Shown piece by piece: positions 44,609-55,653 of a stretch of DNA of 64,000 nucleotides (positions within the stretch are counted from its first letter, which is position 1; the number at the start of each line of letters is the position of its first letter). The position numbers and the translations under genes are program-made. The stretch is from positions 241,501-305,500 of the forward strand of contig VKHL01000001.1 in NCBI GenBank assembly GCA_015146655.1. Direction: 5' to 3'. The notes below the pieces were generated by a model, which was not told the DNA's origin, did not search any database, and saw nothing but the letters and a program-made list of their open reading frames with translations. This DNA is from Ochromonas danica (lineage: Eukaryota > Sar > Chrysophyceae > Chromulinales > Chromulinaceae).

Positions 44609-47408
44609 TCACTCGTGCCATTTTCCAGCCGTATGCTTGATTATGAATGCCAAAATAGTGGACATTTCCTCGGTGGTCATACCTAAATAAGGACGCTCAA
44701 TATTCTTGCCGGCACGGGTATTTAGATCTCGATCTTCATCTTGAGTCACGTAGAGCAAAAATGGTTTGTCAGAGCTCTGTCTCACTTTGCCACCTACTAA
44801 CTGTTGTAGTTGAGCTATGAACTTCGCCGAATGCACGGGAGAGACGCTGTCACTGTAGACCTTACCAGCGGGAGGCAAGGCTATGAAGTCAAGCCATTTG
44901 TAAGTAAGACAACATTTTACAGTTATAAAGAAGCAAAAGATTACCTGCAGTGAGAAGGACTGCGGGGAGGGAGGACGGATTGAGAGAAGATGTCAAGTTG
45001 TGCAGCGGTGACAAACGAAGCAGACGCATTAGTTCATCTTTGCTATCTTCTGCACAGCCAAACTCTTGATACCAAGTGCTTTCTTTGATGAAACGATCAT
45101 CAGCTAGAGAATAGCTATCAGCGAAAACAGGATTGTAGTGGTGATAGCGAATGAGATCAAAGATTCCATCCTCCACAACAGCCGCCCCAAACAATTCAGG
45201 TGAGCGGCACAACGCTGCTCCAATAAGAAGGCCATTAAAAGTACCGCCATATAGACAGAGTTGGGCAGGAGTTGTAAATCCTTCCTCTTCAATAAACTTC
45301 ATCACGGCTAGTAGATCTGTGACGCCATTCTCTTTATCCTCTTTGCTGCCACCCTTCGCCCAACCAGAACCATACAAACCAGATCCTTGCAAGTTAGTAA
45401 CCATGACCAGACCATGACACCCTTTAACAAAAAGCCATAGCGGTAAGGAAAATACAGGTGTGGCACAAACACCAAAGCCTCCGTTGACGAGTAAAATAGT
45501 AGGCTTTGGAGACAATCGACGATCTTCCTTCTTCTGACGAATCTCTTCGATATCTTCTTTCAAACCTAAAATTTGAATGGGAAGGGAAACATTCCGAGAC
45601 ATTTGCAAGTCAACTTGCTCGACATCGCACATATACTTATCCATTCCTGGTAAGGACGTAGAGTTCACCTCATCAAAGGTAATCGAAATCGATCCTGTAA
45701 AAGGGTTTCGATCAATAGAGGCACGATAAATTGAAGACGGATCACTATAACCCGTGAACTGGTAAAAGATCTCCGAAGAATAGAAACTGCAATTGGGCCC
45801 CATAATTGTTCCAAATGAAGGATGTGGTAAACTAGCCACGGGAATCTGAGACTCCTTTTCTAAGTTCTGCGTAAGATCATAAAGCTTAACTTCATGGCTA
45901 CCTTCTTTGAGGTATTTAAGGACAAGGATAGTGTGCGCAGCAATACCTGCAGATACCAGGTAGTCTCCATCTCTTCGTGCAGGGATCCAGTCCAGACAGT
46001 TCTTCCAACTATTGCTTAACTTATTACGAATCGCCTCAGTCTCGATATCATCATCTTGACTATTTATCTCCGGTAAGGTTACCCGAACAACTCGGAAGTT
46101 CACAGCATTATAGTTGGTACGAAACCAGAAATCATCTTCAATATTGGAAATATATTCGAATCGATGAGCAAAGGTGTCAACAAGCTTTATACAGCTACCT
46201 AATGACTCAGTGTAGAGTCCATCAAACTTACAAAGATCATAATAGTAGACCTTGTTACCCAATGGTGAACTTACTGCATAGTCATTAACCAAAGTTCTCC
46301 ACAACGTGTTGCAAGTTATCTCACGACGTTTCTTAAATATCTCCAATAGAAGATAATGACCATCCGAGGTAATATGACTGCTAATGGTAATACTGTCACT
46401 ATGTGAGGAGAACTCGAAGACTAGGAGATCATGTACTTGTCTAGAACCAATCTTATGGTAATAGACACGATTTGAATAAAGCATTCCCACTGCATGTTCC
46501 ATTGATCCTTCTCGTTCACGTTCTCCTGCATTATTCTTAACGTCGTGATCATATCCAGGCTGGACTAATAGTTGTGTGGTATAGAAAAATCCACCTCGAC
46601 TATCAATCCAAGAGACACTGGTATAGTCTACAAAGCATCCATGTATGATATCAATGGATGAGTCTTCTCCTGTTCTTAAATCACGCACAGCTAAACTCAT
46701 CTCATTGGTATGACCTGTCTTCGAATAACCATAGACTAGCTTAAATCCATCAGGACTGATCCATATAGCATGCACAGTAATCATCTGTCCTAATAGTTCT
46801 TGACCTTCTTCATTACCATCATGACTCACTTCTTTATTCACTTGATCAATTCCTATAGAAGGATCAATGAGAGTATTAGGATCTAATACAGGTTTAGCTT
46901 CAAGATTTAAATGAGGTGTCATAAAGAGAGTATATTGTGGTAATTGTAAATGAAGTTTCTTAAAGAAGAAATAAGAAGCTCCATAATGGACAGGAGTATC
47001 TGGCATCTCCATACCTTCAGCATGATGAATCTCCTTCTTAAGAGTATCTTTCAAAACTGAAAGATCGCAACTTGAAGAATGGTTGAAGTAATGAAGTGTA
47101 TGTTCAGTTTGACTTTCTAACCAATCTTGTGTATTTTCAGTTTCAAGATTTTCTAATGATGGGAAAAGATTTTTCAGTTTTTCATTATGAATTTCTATAA
47201 TTTCTTCTTTAGGAAGGATATCAGAGAGAAGAGGATATTGATTAGGTTGATCTTTACGATGACCATGTCCTGTTATCATAGCAAGAAGATCTTCTTGAGT
47301 GTCTTTATCTAATAAATTGAAAACTAGAAGAAATCCTGCTAAAAAGATAACAAAGTTATCTAAAGTTAATAGTGCTGTTAATAACCAACCTTCTAATGGC
47401 CATGACAT
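44609..47408 (-). CDS. membrane-anchored prolyl-oligopeptidase-like protein, active site degraded
   Basis: Exons 47408-44945 and 44880-44609 give 911 aa. One membrane segment lies near residues 10-33. The seven-bladed propeller region of S9A peptidases follows (DPNTLI, then AIWISPDGFKLVYGYSKTG), and then the alpha/beta-hydrolase domain (TILLVNGGFGV, LQGSGLYGSGW). The nucleophile elbow reads YGGTFNGLL where active enzymes have NGGSNGGLL, so Ser is replaced by Thr. The Asp segment (LLTADHDDRV in POP) reads LLTAALPPAGKV, and the region that should carry the catalytic His has RAGKNIERP. I read it as a pseudoenzyme, tethered by its N-terminus. The exon junction falls at the Asp motif, so a cDNA is needed to be sure of that residue. 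Confidence 0.78.
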
Positions 47409-47619
47409 TTTCAATTTAGGATTTTCTCTGGACCAAATCGAAGGGAAATGTTTCTCTTTGTTGATTCATCCTGGCATCATCAAGCAGGAACCCACCCAGA
47501 ATGCCAGAACGCCAGATTAGCAGATTTCTAAATTGCTAGAATCTGGGCGTCTAGCCTCTGGCCCCACTGACATTTGATCTTGTTGGTGTAGCCTAGTAAA
47601 GAGGGAAAAAGATCTGATC
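47409..47619. promoter_or_regulatory. divergent promoter region with an imperfect hairpin and CCAGA repeats
   Basis: This spacer lies between the prolyl-oligopeptidase-like gene and VPS26C. CCAGATT-AGCA (47512-47522) pairs with TGCT-AG-AATCTGG (47534-47546) around an 11-nt loop with a 2-nt bulge. Three CCAGA boxes precede the second arm within about 25 bp. A similar cluster of CCAGA boxes lies in the P4H/GFA spacer near 11,800. Confidence 0.35.
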
Positions 47620-48552
47620 ATGGAGAGTAGTTATCTGGAGATCAAATTAAAAAGATTAGATCGTGTTTATCGTCCTAAAGAGAAAGTAGAAGGTGTAGTA
47701 GTAGTAGGAGTGAAGAAAGGATGGTCTCATTCTGGTATTCGTGTCACAGTGGAAGGTTTAATCTATCTGAGTCATGTTAATCGTGGATTTGCTGGTATTG
47801 CTGGTGATGCAACAAGTAAACCTTCTCATATCCTAAGACAAGAATTTACTATAAGTAATCCTGGTAAACTAATGGAAGGTGTAACAGAGATTCCATTTGA
47901 TTTCATTTTAAATCCTTTACCAGGACAACAACTTTATGAATCTTATCATGGAGTTTATATTTCAATTGTCTATATTATTCAAGCAACTTGTGATCGAGGT
48001 GTGATGAAAAAAGCTTTAATGAAAGATTTAGAATTTCTTGTTGAAGTTCCTCAGCAAGTAGTAGCAGCAGCAGCTGAACCACCATCAGAACCTGTGCAAT
48101 TCTCCATTACCCCTGAGGCTTTGTCTAATCTTAGTTCTAAAGCTTTAGCTAATGTACCTAAATTCTCCTTGTCAGGTCAGTTACATCGTACGAAATGTCC
48201 ACTCAGTCAACCTCTGACAGGTGAAGTGATTGTGGAGTTATCCGCCGTGCCTGTCAAGTCACTCGAGCTACAGCTTGTACGAGTTGAGACTGTCACTACT
48301 GCGGATGGTCGTGTCACGAAAGAAGCTACAGAAGTTCAAACTATCCAAATTGGAGATGGAAATGTATGTCGCAATCTTAGTGTGCCCATGTATATGGTCT
48401 TTCCGCGAGTCTTCTCTTGTCCTACCATATCAACAAACACTTTTCGAATTGCCTTCGAGGTTAACTTACAGCTTATCTATGGAGATGATTATATGGTCAC
48501 AGAGAATTTCCCTGTTGAACTATATCGAGATGCTAACTCTGTAAATCTCTAA
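47620..48552 (+). CDS. VPS26C: VPS26C (DSCR3), retriever complex subunit
   Basis: A single exon codes for 310 aa, close to the family's usual length of just under 300. The arrestin-like N-terminal domain (LEIKLKRLDRVYRPKEKVEG, HSGIRVTVEGLIYLS) and the second domain (KFSLSGQLHRTKCPLSQPLTGEV, VPMYMVFPRVFSCPT) are both present and distinguish it from retromer VPS26A/B. With VPS35L and VPS29 it forms retriever, which recycles membrane proteins from endosomes. No targeting signal is present. It is divergent from the prolyl-oligopeptidase-like gene, with a 211-bp spacer that holds an inverted repeat. Confidence 0.93.
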   Translation: MESSYLEIKLKRLDRVYRPKEKVEGVVVVGVKKGWSHSGIRVTVEGLIYLSHVNRGFAGIAGDATSKPSHILRQEFTISNPGKLMEGVTEIPFDFILNPLPGQQLYESYHGVYISIVYIIQATCDRGVMKKALMKDLEFLVEVPQQVVAAAAEPPSEPVQFSITPEALSNLSSKALANVPKFSLSGQLHRTKCPLSQPLTGEVIVELSAVPVKSLELQLVRVETVTTADGRVTKEATEVQTIQIGDGNVCRNLSVPMYMVFPRVFSCPTISTNTFRIAFEVNLQLIYGDDYMVTENFPVELYRDANSVNL

Positions 48553-48936
48553 CAACAGTCTGTAGTAGACATTAGCAGACAGACGACAGACTGCAGCAGT
48601 TAGGTAGTGGACCACTACTAATGCCGTCATCAATGAGGTGCTGCTATAGATACTGTGTTACACTGTGTCTAGCTAATGTAGAAAGGAAAGAGATAAAGTT
48701 TGTAAAGAGAAATAATGTCTTTCTACTTCTCATTACATTTGATAGATGTAGTAGACTAATGTTTGTTTTGTTATTATCATATTATTATTATTGTTATCAA
48801 ATATACAAGATAGTAATATCACAGAGTTAGGTGGTTTGATTGATGACATGGTACTACTACTGAAGCAGCGGGTAGTAACAGTGAGTAGTAACTGCGGGTA
48901 GTAGCAGTGGACGGGTAGTAACAGTGGTACTGCTGT
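48553..48936. repeat. tail-to-tail spacer with three copies of a 14-bp unit
   Basis: 384 bp between the VPS26C and RSPH14 ends. GGGTAGTA(A/G)CAGTG occurs at 48,870-48,883, 48,896-48,909 and 48,913-48,926. No gene is seen in the remainder. Confidence 0.6.
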
Positions 48937-50016
48937 CTAAGGGGTCCAATTAACAGCCGCGAGAGCCACTCCTGCATGCTTGGCTACAAGTGCATCTTCT
49001 GACTTACTCAATTTACGTAATTTGACAGCACAGGTACTATCAGATAAGAAAGCTTCACGATTCTTAGGATAAACAGCAAGATTACCAATAATCTTAAGAG
49101 CATTGAGCAAGACCACTCGACTGTCATCATAGAGAAGAACCATGATGGCATCTAATCCATTGCATTCAAAGACTTTAATCTTCCCTTCACTTGTGATAGT
49201 AATAGCCATTAGTGCAATCGTAACAGCACAGCGTGTAGAAGATGGTAAGGATTTGTCTTTCAACAAGCCAATCAACTTCTCAACGGCACCCAATTCTAAC
49301 GATTGTTTCTTTGCACGACCATCATAACACATATATCCTAATGTTCTTGCTGCATCTGCAATAATTTCTTCTTCATTTGCTGCTCGAAGAGAAGGTACTA
49401 GACCACGTTCTAATAAGGTAATACATGATTCAACAGCTTTACCATCAATAGCTTCAATTAGACCTGATTCATCAGCAACAATATTATGAATAGTTCGAAG
49501 TATAATAGGTTTTAAAGCATCAGCTTCTTTACGAAGAACAGTCACAAAAGCTGTTGTAACACCATGACGAACACAAGCATGAATACCTGCTGTTGTCCGA
49601 CTAATAGCAAGAATACATTCATAAACATGACCACGTACTACTTCAGAAGGATCATTAACACCTCTGACTAACATAGGTAAGACATTATCATGATTATCAA
49701 GAATAGAAGCTAAACCATTAGCATCTCCTGCAGCAATCATTAAAGCACGAGAAGAACGCATTCTTGTGGTGAAATCTGGATCAACTACCATTTGTGCTAG
49801 AACAGAGATAACACCTTCTCTTGCACATCCTTCAATTGAGTAAGGATTCTTAAATTCATCACAAAGAACTTCTAAAGCATTAATACGTACATCAAGATTA
49901 GTACCACAAATTTGTTCTACTAATTTTGGACATTTGCCTAAACCAAATGCTTCTACAATCTTTGTAGGTGCAGAAGGTTTAGGCATATCTTTAACTTCAA
50001 AACGACTTTGAGCCAT
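48937..50016 (-). CDS. RSPH14: armadillo-repeat radial spoke protein RSPH14 (RTDR1-like)
   Basis: A single exon codes for 359 aa, made of about seven to eight armadillo repeats (ALEVLCDEFKNPYSIEGCAREG, VVRGHVYECILAISRTT, TLGYMCYDGRAKKQSLELGA). The N-terminal segment, DPTKI-like (PTKIVEAFGLGKCPKLVEQI), and the pattern of helices fit RSPH14, a component of the axonemal radial spoke. The cell therefore has a motile cilium. It is divergent from the large EF-hand protein gene, which also looks ciliary, with 304 bp between start codons. Codons are A/T-ending. Other armadillo proteins are possible, but the length and repeat order favour RSPH14. Confidence 0.85.
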   Translation of the reverse strand: MAQSRFEVKDMPKPSAPTKIVEAFGLGKCPKLVEQICGTNLDVRINALEVLCDEFKNPYSIEGCAREGVISVLAQMVVDPDFTTRMRSSRALMIAAGDANGLASILDNHDNVLPMLVRGVNDPSEVVRGHVYECILAISRTTAGIHACVRHGVTTAFVTVLRKEADALKPIILRTIHNIVADESGLIEAIDGKAVESCITLLERGLVPSLRAANEEEIIADAARTLGYMCYDGRAKKQSLELGAVEKLIGLLKDKSLPSSTRCAVTIALMAITITSEGKIKVFECNGLDAIMVLLYDDSRVVLLNALKIIGNLAVYPKNREAFLSDSTCAVKLRKLSKSEDALVAKHAGVALAAVNWTP

Positions 50017-50320
50017 GATTATTTTATTCTTTGTTTGGACTCAATTTCCTTTTTAACACTCTATTAACTCTAATAACTCTAACCTACCAACAAGTTGGAA
50101 ACGGATTGGTTGTTGTTGTGTTGTCCTTAACATGGCCGTTACAACCATGACTTATAAGATCTAAATTTAGCCTTTTATAAGTGACTGTTTAGGGTTTGAG
50201 AATGAGGGAAAACGGTTGATTTTGCAACGATCGATCAACACAACAACAACAAATCTCGATAACCTATCTGTATTGCCCCCTATTTCTTTCTGTTTTGTTT
50301 TTGAATAATCTATCTTAACA
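50017..50320. promoter_or_regulatory. divergent promoter of RSPH14 and the EF-hand gene with nested palindrome
   Basis: The 304-bp spacer has ACTTATAA (50150-50157) and its complement TTATAAGT (50175-50182) around a perfect 10-bp palindrome CTAAATTTAG (50161-50170). It sits roughly midway between the two start codons. No clear RFX X-box was seen. No other gene is apparent. Confidence 0.42.
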
Positions 50321-53300
50321 ATGACCACTTATAATGGTCGTAGTGCAAGCTATGAAGCAGGTCGTGAAGTGATTAATAAAGAACCTTCTGTTTCCAAATA
50401 TGTTATTGAGAAACTATATCGTGTTCATCGTGAACGTGTATTAAATGTCAAACCTACTATTGAAAGTCATATCACAATTCCTGATTTCTTAATGAATCAA
50501 TCATGGAAGAAGAATGCTGAACGTCAACGTGCTTTAGCAATTATGCGAACAAATCGTTCTTTATATAATCGATTAGCTAAAGTTGAAGCTTCTGAGAGTA
50601 ATTTAACAAAAGAAAATAAAGGTCATATTAAACGAATGGAAGCTAAAATGAACTATTTAACAAAACTTAAAGAACATGGTCGTCTTGTTTCATTAATTAA
50701 AATACAAAAAGAAAATGAATATATGTTACGTCGTATTGAAAAAGCAAAACCAGAATATACCATGAAAGAATGTAAAGAATGGTATAAATATCATCAAGTC
50801 TATAAATCAGGTCGTCGTAGTGATCCAACAGGTGGACATATAATGCATGGTCTGAAACATCTCATGCCTAGTACCTTACCACCATTATCTGGTAGTCAAT
50901 CCTCTCCAAGTTTAGACTCTGCACTCAAGAGTAATCGTCAACTACTCCCATCATTAAATTCAATAAGTGCTTCTACAATGAAGTCAAGTATGACATTGTC
51001 ACAACCTTCATCAGCACCATCTCAATATTCTAATTCGATCACTTCTGTTTCAACATCTAATGCAGTACATCGTAATAAACAGTTACCTCGTGTACAAATG
51101 ATTGGGTTCTATGATCGAAAACCTATCATAGAAAGTGAAGAAGAAGAACGAGGTATGAATGAGGAAGAAGATGATGAACGATTTATTGGTGGTAGATCCA
51201 TGGATATGGATGGTCAACACGGACACCATCCTCATCATTCTCATTCTCATCATCGAGGTGGTGGTAGTGGGGAACAACAATCTAATCCTACTACACCACA
51301 TAATGCTTCTTCTCTTAACTTAACTCGTAGTAGTTATATGAATTTTGAATATAGAGAGGAAGGTGGTAGTGATGAAGAAGGATCACAACCACCAGGTGGT
51401 GATGTAGAAGAACGATATGGTGAATTAGCAGAAAATGATGATTCACAACAAGAACAACAAGGACAAGGACAAGGACAAGAAGGAAAAGAAGATTTAATGC
51501 TTCTTTCTTCACGTCCTTTTGCTATTCCTTTTGATTCTAAGAATTGTCTCGTACAAATCTATTCATCACGTTCTTATGATGAAAATCTGTATTTAAAAGT
51601 TATTACAGCTGGTTTATCCTCTAAGATAGTAGCTGAAAGATCATTAACAATTGATAAAGCATATGAAATTATTAATTCAGGTGGACATTCTTCACAAATT
51701 ATTCATTCTACTGATAATGAAGATTTACAATCATTAAGTGCTTTATTATGTGGTATGTTTGAAGAAGCAGATGATGATGGAAGTGGATCATTAACATTTG
51801 ATGAATTTCAACAATTAATGGAACAAGTTGAATTAGGTATATCTCCACAAGAGTTACGTTTTGTTATTTCAGAAGCAGATGAAAATGAAAATGGTGTTGT
51901 TGATTATGAAGAATTTGTTCCATTAGCTGTTGATTTAATACAATCTTTTCGTGCACGTAATCGTGCAAAAGCATTAAATAGTCAAACAGATGTTATGATT
52001 GATGATCAAATTATGAAATCTATTTCAACAGAAGAATTAGAAGAAACAGCAAGACAATGTCTTGAAAAGATATTTGAATTTGATAGTAAGAAATATGGTT
52101 TAATTCGTGTACAAGATTTAAAACGTTGTTTACATGGTGTAAATAAAGTAAATGAAGCAGAAATTAATATGTTATGTCAAATGTTACCACGTGATCAATT
52201 TGGTCGTGTGAAATATAATACAACATCCAATGCTTTCTTAGATACATTAAGTAAAGTAAGATTTATGACAATGAAGAATACATTAATTGAAAGTCAAGGA
52301 TCAGGATTACAAAAATATCTATTAGATTTATGTCGTGAAGAAGAAGCAAGATTAGAACATTTTGAAGGACATATGGAGAAATTTGTTCCCTCTGGAATTA
52401 TACCATGTCGTTCATTAATTAATATTTTAAGTAATTCATCACGACTTTCATTAAGTAGATTACAAGTGTTAGTAATCATGTCTGAAGCATCTGTATTAGA
52501 TGGAATGATTAATTATTTTCAATTTATTCCTGTTGTTGCAAAAGCTATTGAAATTATGTTTGAACCTAAAGCATTACGACAACGTGCAGAATTAATTGAA
52601 AAAACTGATTTATCTCCTGAAGCTTTATTAGCGGGTATGTCATCACCTGAAATGTTTGCACAAAGATTATCAACTTTATTTAAATCTTATGATATTGATC
52701 ATAATAGTCGATTAGATCAAAATGAATTTATTGCTTGTTTAGAATCATTAGATTTCCATTTAACTTATGATGAAATGGTGAATTTAATGACTAATGTAGC
52801 AGATCTTGATCAGAAAGGATATTTAGAATTTCCTGATTTTGTTTCCTTCTTCAAGAATAATCTTCTTCATTTAGAAAAAGAAAAACGTATTCGTTTATTA
52901 CAATCTTCAATTCATCATCATGGTGGTAATGGAAGTGCTAATGGTGATCAAGATGATCGTAAGAAAGAGAATAATAACAATAAGAATCATCCCCATACCA
53001 GTGGTGGAGAGAATAGTCTCAATTCCACGACCAACATGTCCCTGTCACGTGGTAGTGGTGGTGCTAATAACAGCAACAATAATAATCCCAATGATGCTAA
53101 CAATAGTAATGAGGAAAGTCTTATGGATCGTTTGTTAGGAATTTTCAAATTATCTGATCCTGAAAATTTGGGTCAAATTCCAATCGAAGAATTTCAAAGT
53201 ATTATGCAAAATTTCTCTGTCCATTCTTCTCATTTTTTAACTGATGTTCTATTATCTGAATTACATGTTACAGATGATGGAATGATTGATTATCAAAAAT

Positions 53301-55234
53301 CATTAAATACATGTAGTGAATTATTAAAAGTTTTCCAAGCAAAAGAAAGTGCATTATATGCACATAAAGAAAGAGAATTATGGGCAGAAGAAAAAGCTAT
53401 GACAATTTTACAAGCTTCTGCATCTGAAATTAATCATATTGTACGATATATTCGTCATAAACTCAAGAAAATTGCTGAAAAAGCATGTGATGTAATGACA
53501 CGTTTTCTTGATATTCAAGAAGCTATTCGTAGTCCACAAAGTGGATTATCTCGTAGTGAAAGTAATATGGTTTTATCAAAATTATTCTATGGATTAATTC
53601 AACCTAGTGGTTCACGTTCTATTGAGAATAGCCCAAAACATATTCATGATGTACCATCCTTTGTTTGGTCTAAGAGTGGTGGTTTTACTTCATCTGAGAA
53701 AGATGGCACAACTAAACCATCAACTCCAAACAGCACAACTGCATTAGGAGGTGGAGGAATATCACCATTAAAACCATTACCATCCATTTCTTCTATACGC
53801 AGTAGTCAACAATTTCGTGAAAATTTGAAATCATTACGATATCAATTTACTACAGAAGAATTATTTGATGCTGTTTTTGAAGCACGTAAAGTAACTGTTA
53901 TGAGAAGTCTATTACAAGAGACAGATCGTACACAACTTTATCGTTTAATACAAAATATCTTACAAAAGGAATTAACAGAAAGACAAGCACATGGTGAAAT
54001 TTCATCAGATAATCATTATTTACCTGTTAAAGTATGTTTTCATACATTAGAAAATTGTGAAGCATTACATTTAAATCGTGCACAAGTTATGTTTATTATA
54101 TCATGGGCAGAATGTTTTGATCGTGAAGGATTAGCATTAGATATTTATAAATTTGCTGAACATGCTGCAAGTATTATTGATCGATTACATTTACCTGAAG
54201 TTATGGAAACACGTGCTTCAGTTATTAATCAAGCTACTATTGATGATAAAAAAGCATTAAATGGATTAAAAGAAAAAGATTTAATTCATTATTTAGAAAC
54301 TGGAATGACACGTTATTTAGAAGATGATGGTAGTAGTATTACTTTAGATAATCTACGTATTGTCTTACATGAATTACCACGTGTTAAACTATCAGATCGT
54401 GATATTGCTACTATTATTGCAGGTTTAACATTAAATGAAGATGGTAATTCTATTGATGCACAAGAACAATTACTTATTTGTATGGGATTAGTTAGATCAT
54501 TATGTCGTGAACGAACTATTCATCGTCGTCTTTCTTTAGTTGTAACATCAAGTATGCCAGATTTACAACAAGGTATTACACCTGAAGCAAAACGTATACA
54601 AGAAGAAAGTCTTGAAAATTTAAAACAACTTGCAGAAAAATTATTAAATTATGTAAAAATTGTTATGCAAGGTGATTCTATGTTAATCAATTTACCTATT
54701 GATACATTACAAAGAAGATCATCACAATTATTAGAAGATGGATATAAGACAGAACATCATGCTATCACATTAGTCTATCGTGGTGCAAGATTTTTACCAT
54801 TTCATACAATACGTTTTGTATTAGTTGCTGAAGTGGAGAATAGTCTATCATCATCATCTTCGTCAACATCACCAAGTCGTGATGGTAGTCTTCTTATTGG
54901 TCGTAAACATAATACAGCTAGTCGAGATTTTAGTGCTGTCATGACAAATCCAAAACCTATTGTACAAACAGAAACAATTAAAACAACAAAAGCTGCTTTC
55001 TTACAATTATTATTAGTTGAAGATAAGCGATTGTATTCTGGTAGCTCATTGATTTGTAATATCACCTTCTTGGATGGACAGACACTTTGTGTTGATAATT
55101 TACCTATTAAGATGCCAAGTGCAGGATTAGTTGATACAGAAGCTGCAGAACAATTTGCTGCTAATCTAGTAGAAACATTTTATTTGGAACTAACTGATGG
55201 TTGTGATCAGCCTACTCTGAAGATGAACAATTGA
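50321..55234 (+). CDS. large EF-hand protein with CFAP97-like N-terminal segment
   Basis: One uninterrupted exon codes for 1637 aa. Residues of about 115-165 (IKIQKENEYMLRRIEKAKPEY, then EWYKYHQVYK) resemble the CFAP97/hemingway motif of ciliary proteins. A Ser/Gly/Gln-rich linker with a His run follows. Clear EF-hand loops lie near residue 485 (DDDGSGSLTFDE), 522 (DENENGVVDYEE) and 792 (DIDHNSRLDQNE). Two degenerate ones lie near 830 and 946 (DPENLGQIPIEE). Much of the rest is helical with further EF-hand-like pairs. It should bind calcium and may sit in the axoneme. Its codon use is extremely A/T-ending. I know of no protein that joins these modules at this size. Confidence 0.8.
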   Translation: MTTYNGRSASYEAGREVINKEPSVSKYVIEKLYRVHRERVLNVKPTIESHITIPDFLMNQSWKKNAERQRALAIMRTNRSLYNRLAKVEASESNLTKENKGHIKRMEAKMNYLTKLKEHGRLVSLIKIQKENEYMLRRIEKAKPEYTMKECKEWYKYHQVYKSGRRSDPTGGHIMHGLKHLMPSTLPPLSGSQSSPSLDSALKSNRQLLPSLNSISASTMKSSMTLSQPSSAPSQYSNSITSVSTSNAVHRNKQLPRVQMIGFYDRKPIIESEEEERGMNEEEDDERFIGGRSMDMDGQHGHHPHHSHSHHRGGGSGEQQSNPTTPHNASSLNLTRSSYMNFEYREEGGSDEEGSQPPGGDVEERYGELAENDDSQQEQQGQGQGQEGKEDLMLLSSRPFAIPFDSKNCLVQIYSSRSYDENLYLKVITAGLSSKIVAERSLTIDKAYEIINSGGHSSQIIHSTDNEDLQSLSALLCGMFEEADDDGSGSLTFDEFQQLMEQVELGISPQELRFVISEADENENGVVDYEEFVPLAVDLIQSFRARNRAKALNSQTDVMIDDQIMKSISTEELEETARQCLEKIFEFDSKKYGLIRVQDLKRCLHGVNKVNEAEINMLCQMLPRDQFGRVKYNTTSNAFLDTLSKVRFMTMKNTLIESQGSGLQKYLLDLCREEEARLEHFEGHMEKFVPSGIIPCRSLINILSNSSRLSLSRLQVLVIMSEASVLDGMINYFQFIPVVAKAIEIMFEPKALRQRAELIEKTDLSPEALLAGMSSPEMFAQRLSTLFKSYDIDHNSRLDQNEFIACLESLDFHLTYDEMVNLMTNVADLDQKGYLEFPDFVSFFKNNLLHLEKEKRIRLLQSSIHHHGGNGSANGDQDDRKKENNNNKNHPHTSGGENSLNSTTNMSLSRGSGGANNSNNNNPNDANNSNEESLMDRLLGIFKLSDPENLGQIPIEEFQSIMQNFSVHSSHFLTDVLLSELHVTDDGMIDYQKSLNTCSELLKVFQAKESALYAHKERELWAEEKAMTILQASASEINHIVRYIRHKLKKIAEKACDVMTRFLDIQEAIRSPQSGLSRSESNMVLSKLFYGLIQPSGSRSIENSPKHIHDVPSFVWSKSGGFTSSEKDGTTKPSTPNSTTALGGGGISPLKPLPSISSIRSSQQFRENLKSLRYQFTTEELFDAVFEARKVTVMRSLLQETDRTQLYRLIQNILQKELTERQAHGEISSDNHYLPVKVCFHTLENCEALHLNRAQVMFIISWAECFDREGLALDIYKFAEHAASIIDRLHLPEVMETRASVINQATIDDKKALNGLKEKDLIHYLETGMTRYLEDDGSSITLDNLRIVLHELPRVKLSDRDIATIIAGLTLNEDGNSIDAQEQLLICMGLVRSLCRERTIHRRLSLVVTSSMPDLQQGITPEAKRIQEESLENLKQLAEKLLNYVKIVMQGDSMLINLPIDTLQRRSSQLLEDGYKTEHHAITLVYRGARFLPFHTIRFVLVAEVENSLSSSSSSTSPSRDGSLLIGRKHNTASRDFSAVMTNPKPIVQTETIKTTKAAFLQLLLVEDKRLYSGSSLICNITFLDGQTLCVDNLPIKMPSAGLVDTEAAEQFAANLVETFYLELTDGCDQPTLKMNN

Positions 55235-55653
55235 GAGTCTCGATTATCTGATTGTCCTCTCTTATTACTCCACTACCACCTACTAGTAGTACCCCTGTAC
55301 TACTACTACTGCTACTCTCTCTCTCTCTCTCTCACTGTGTATGTGTGTGTTTACCTTGTTACCCCTCTAGAGCAAGATAAACAAACAAAAGGGAATAGTA
55401 ATAACAACCATAATAATAATAACAATAATACTACTAGTGATGATGATGATGATGATACTGTGTTTTAACATTAATTTACTTTCTCAATTCAATGTTAACT
55501 TCACAGTAGTAGCTTACAGTATGTTTCCACAGTAGTAGATAATCCTATATGATACTAGTAGTACTGTATGTAGATGGTCTACAGAACTTGATATAGTATC
55601 CAATGGGATTTATATCATATTACAAGTAGTTACTATTACTTCTATTACAGTAG
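55235..55653. other. tail-to-tail spacer rich in microsatellites
   Basis: 419 bp between the EF-hand and SELENOF-like genes. It contains CT (about 55,313-55,332), TAA and GAT runs, and many CAGTAGTA-like triplets. No gene is seen. Confidence 0.5.
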
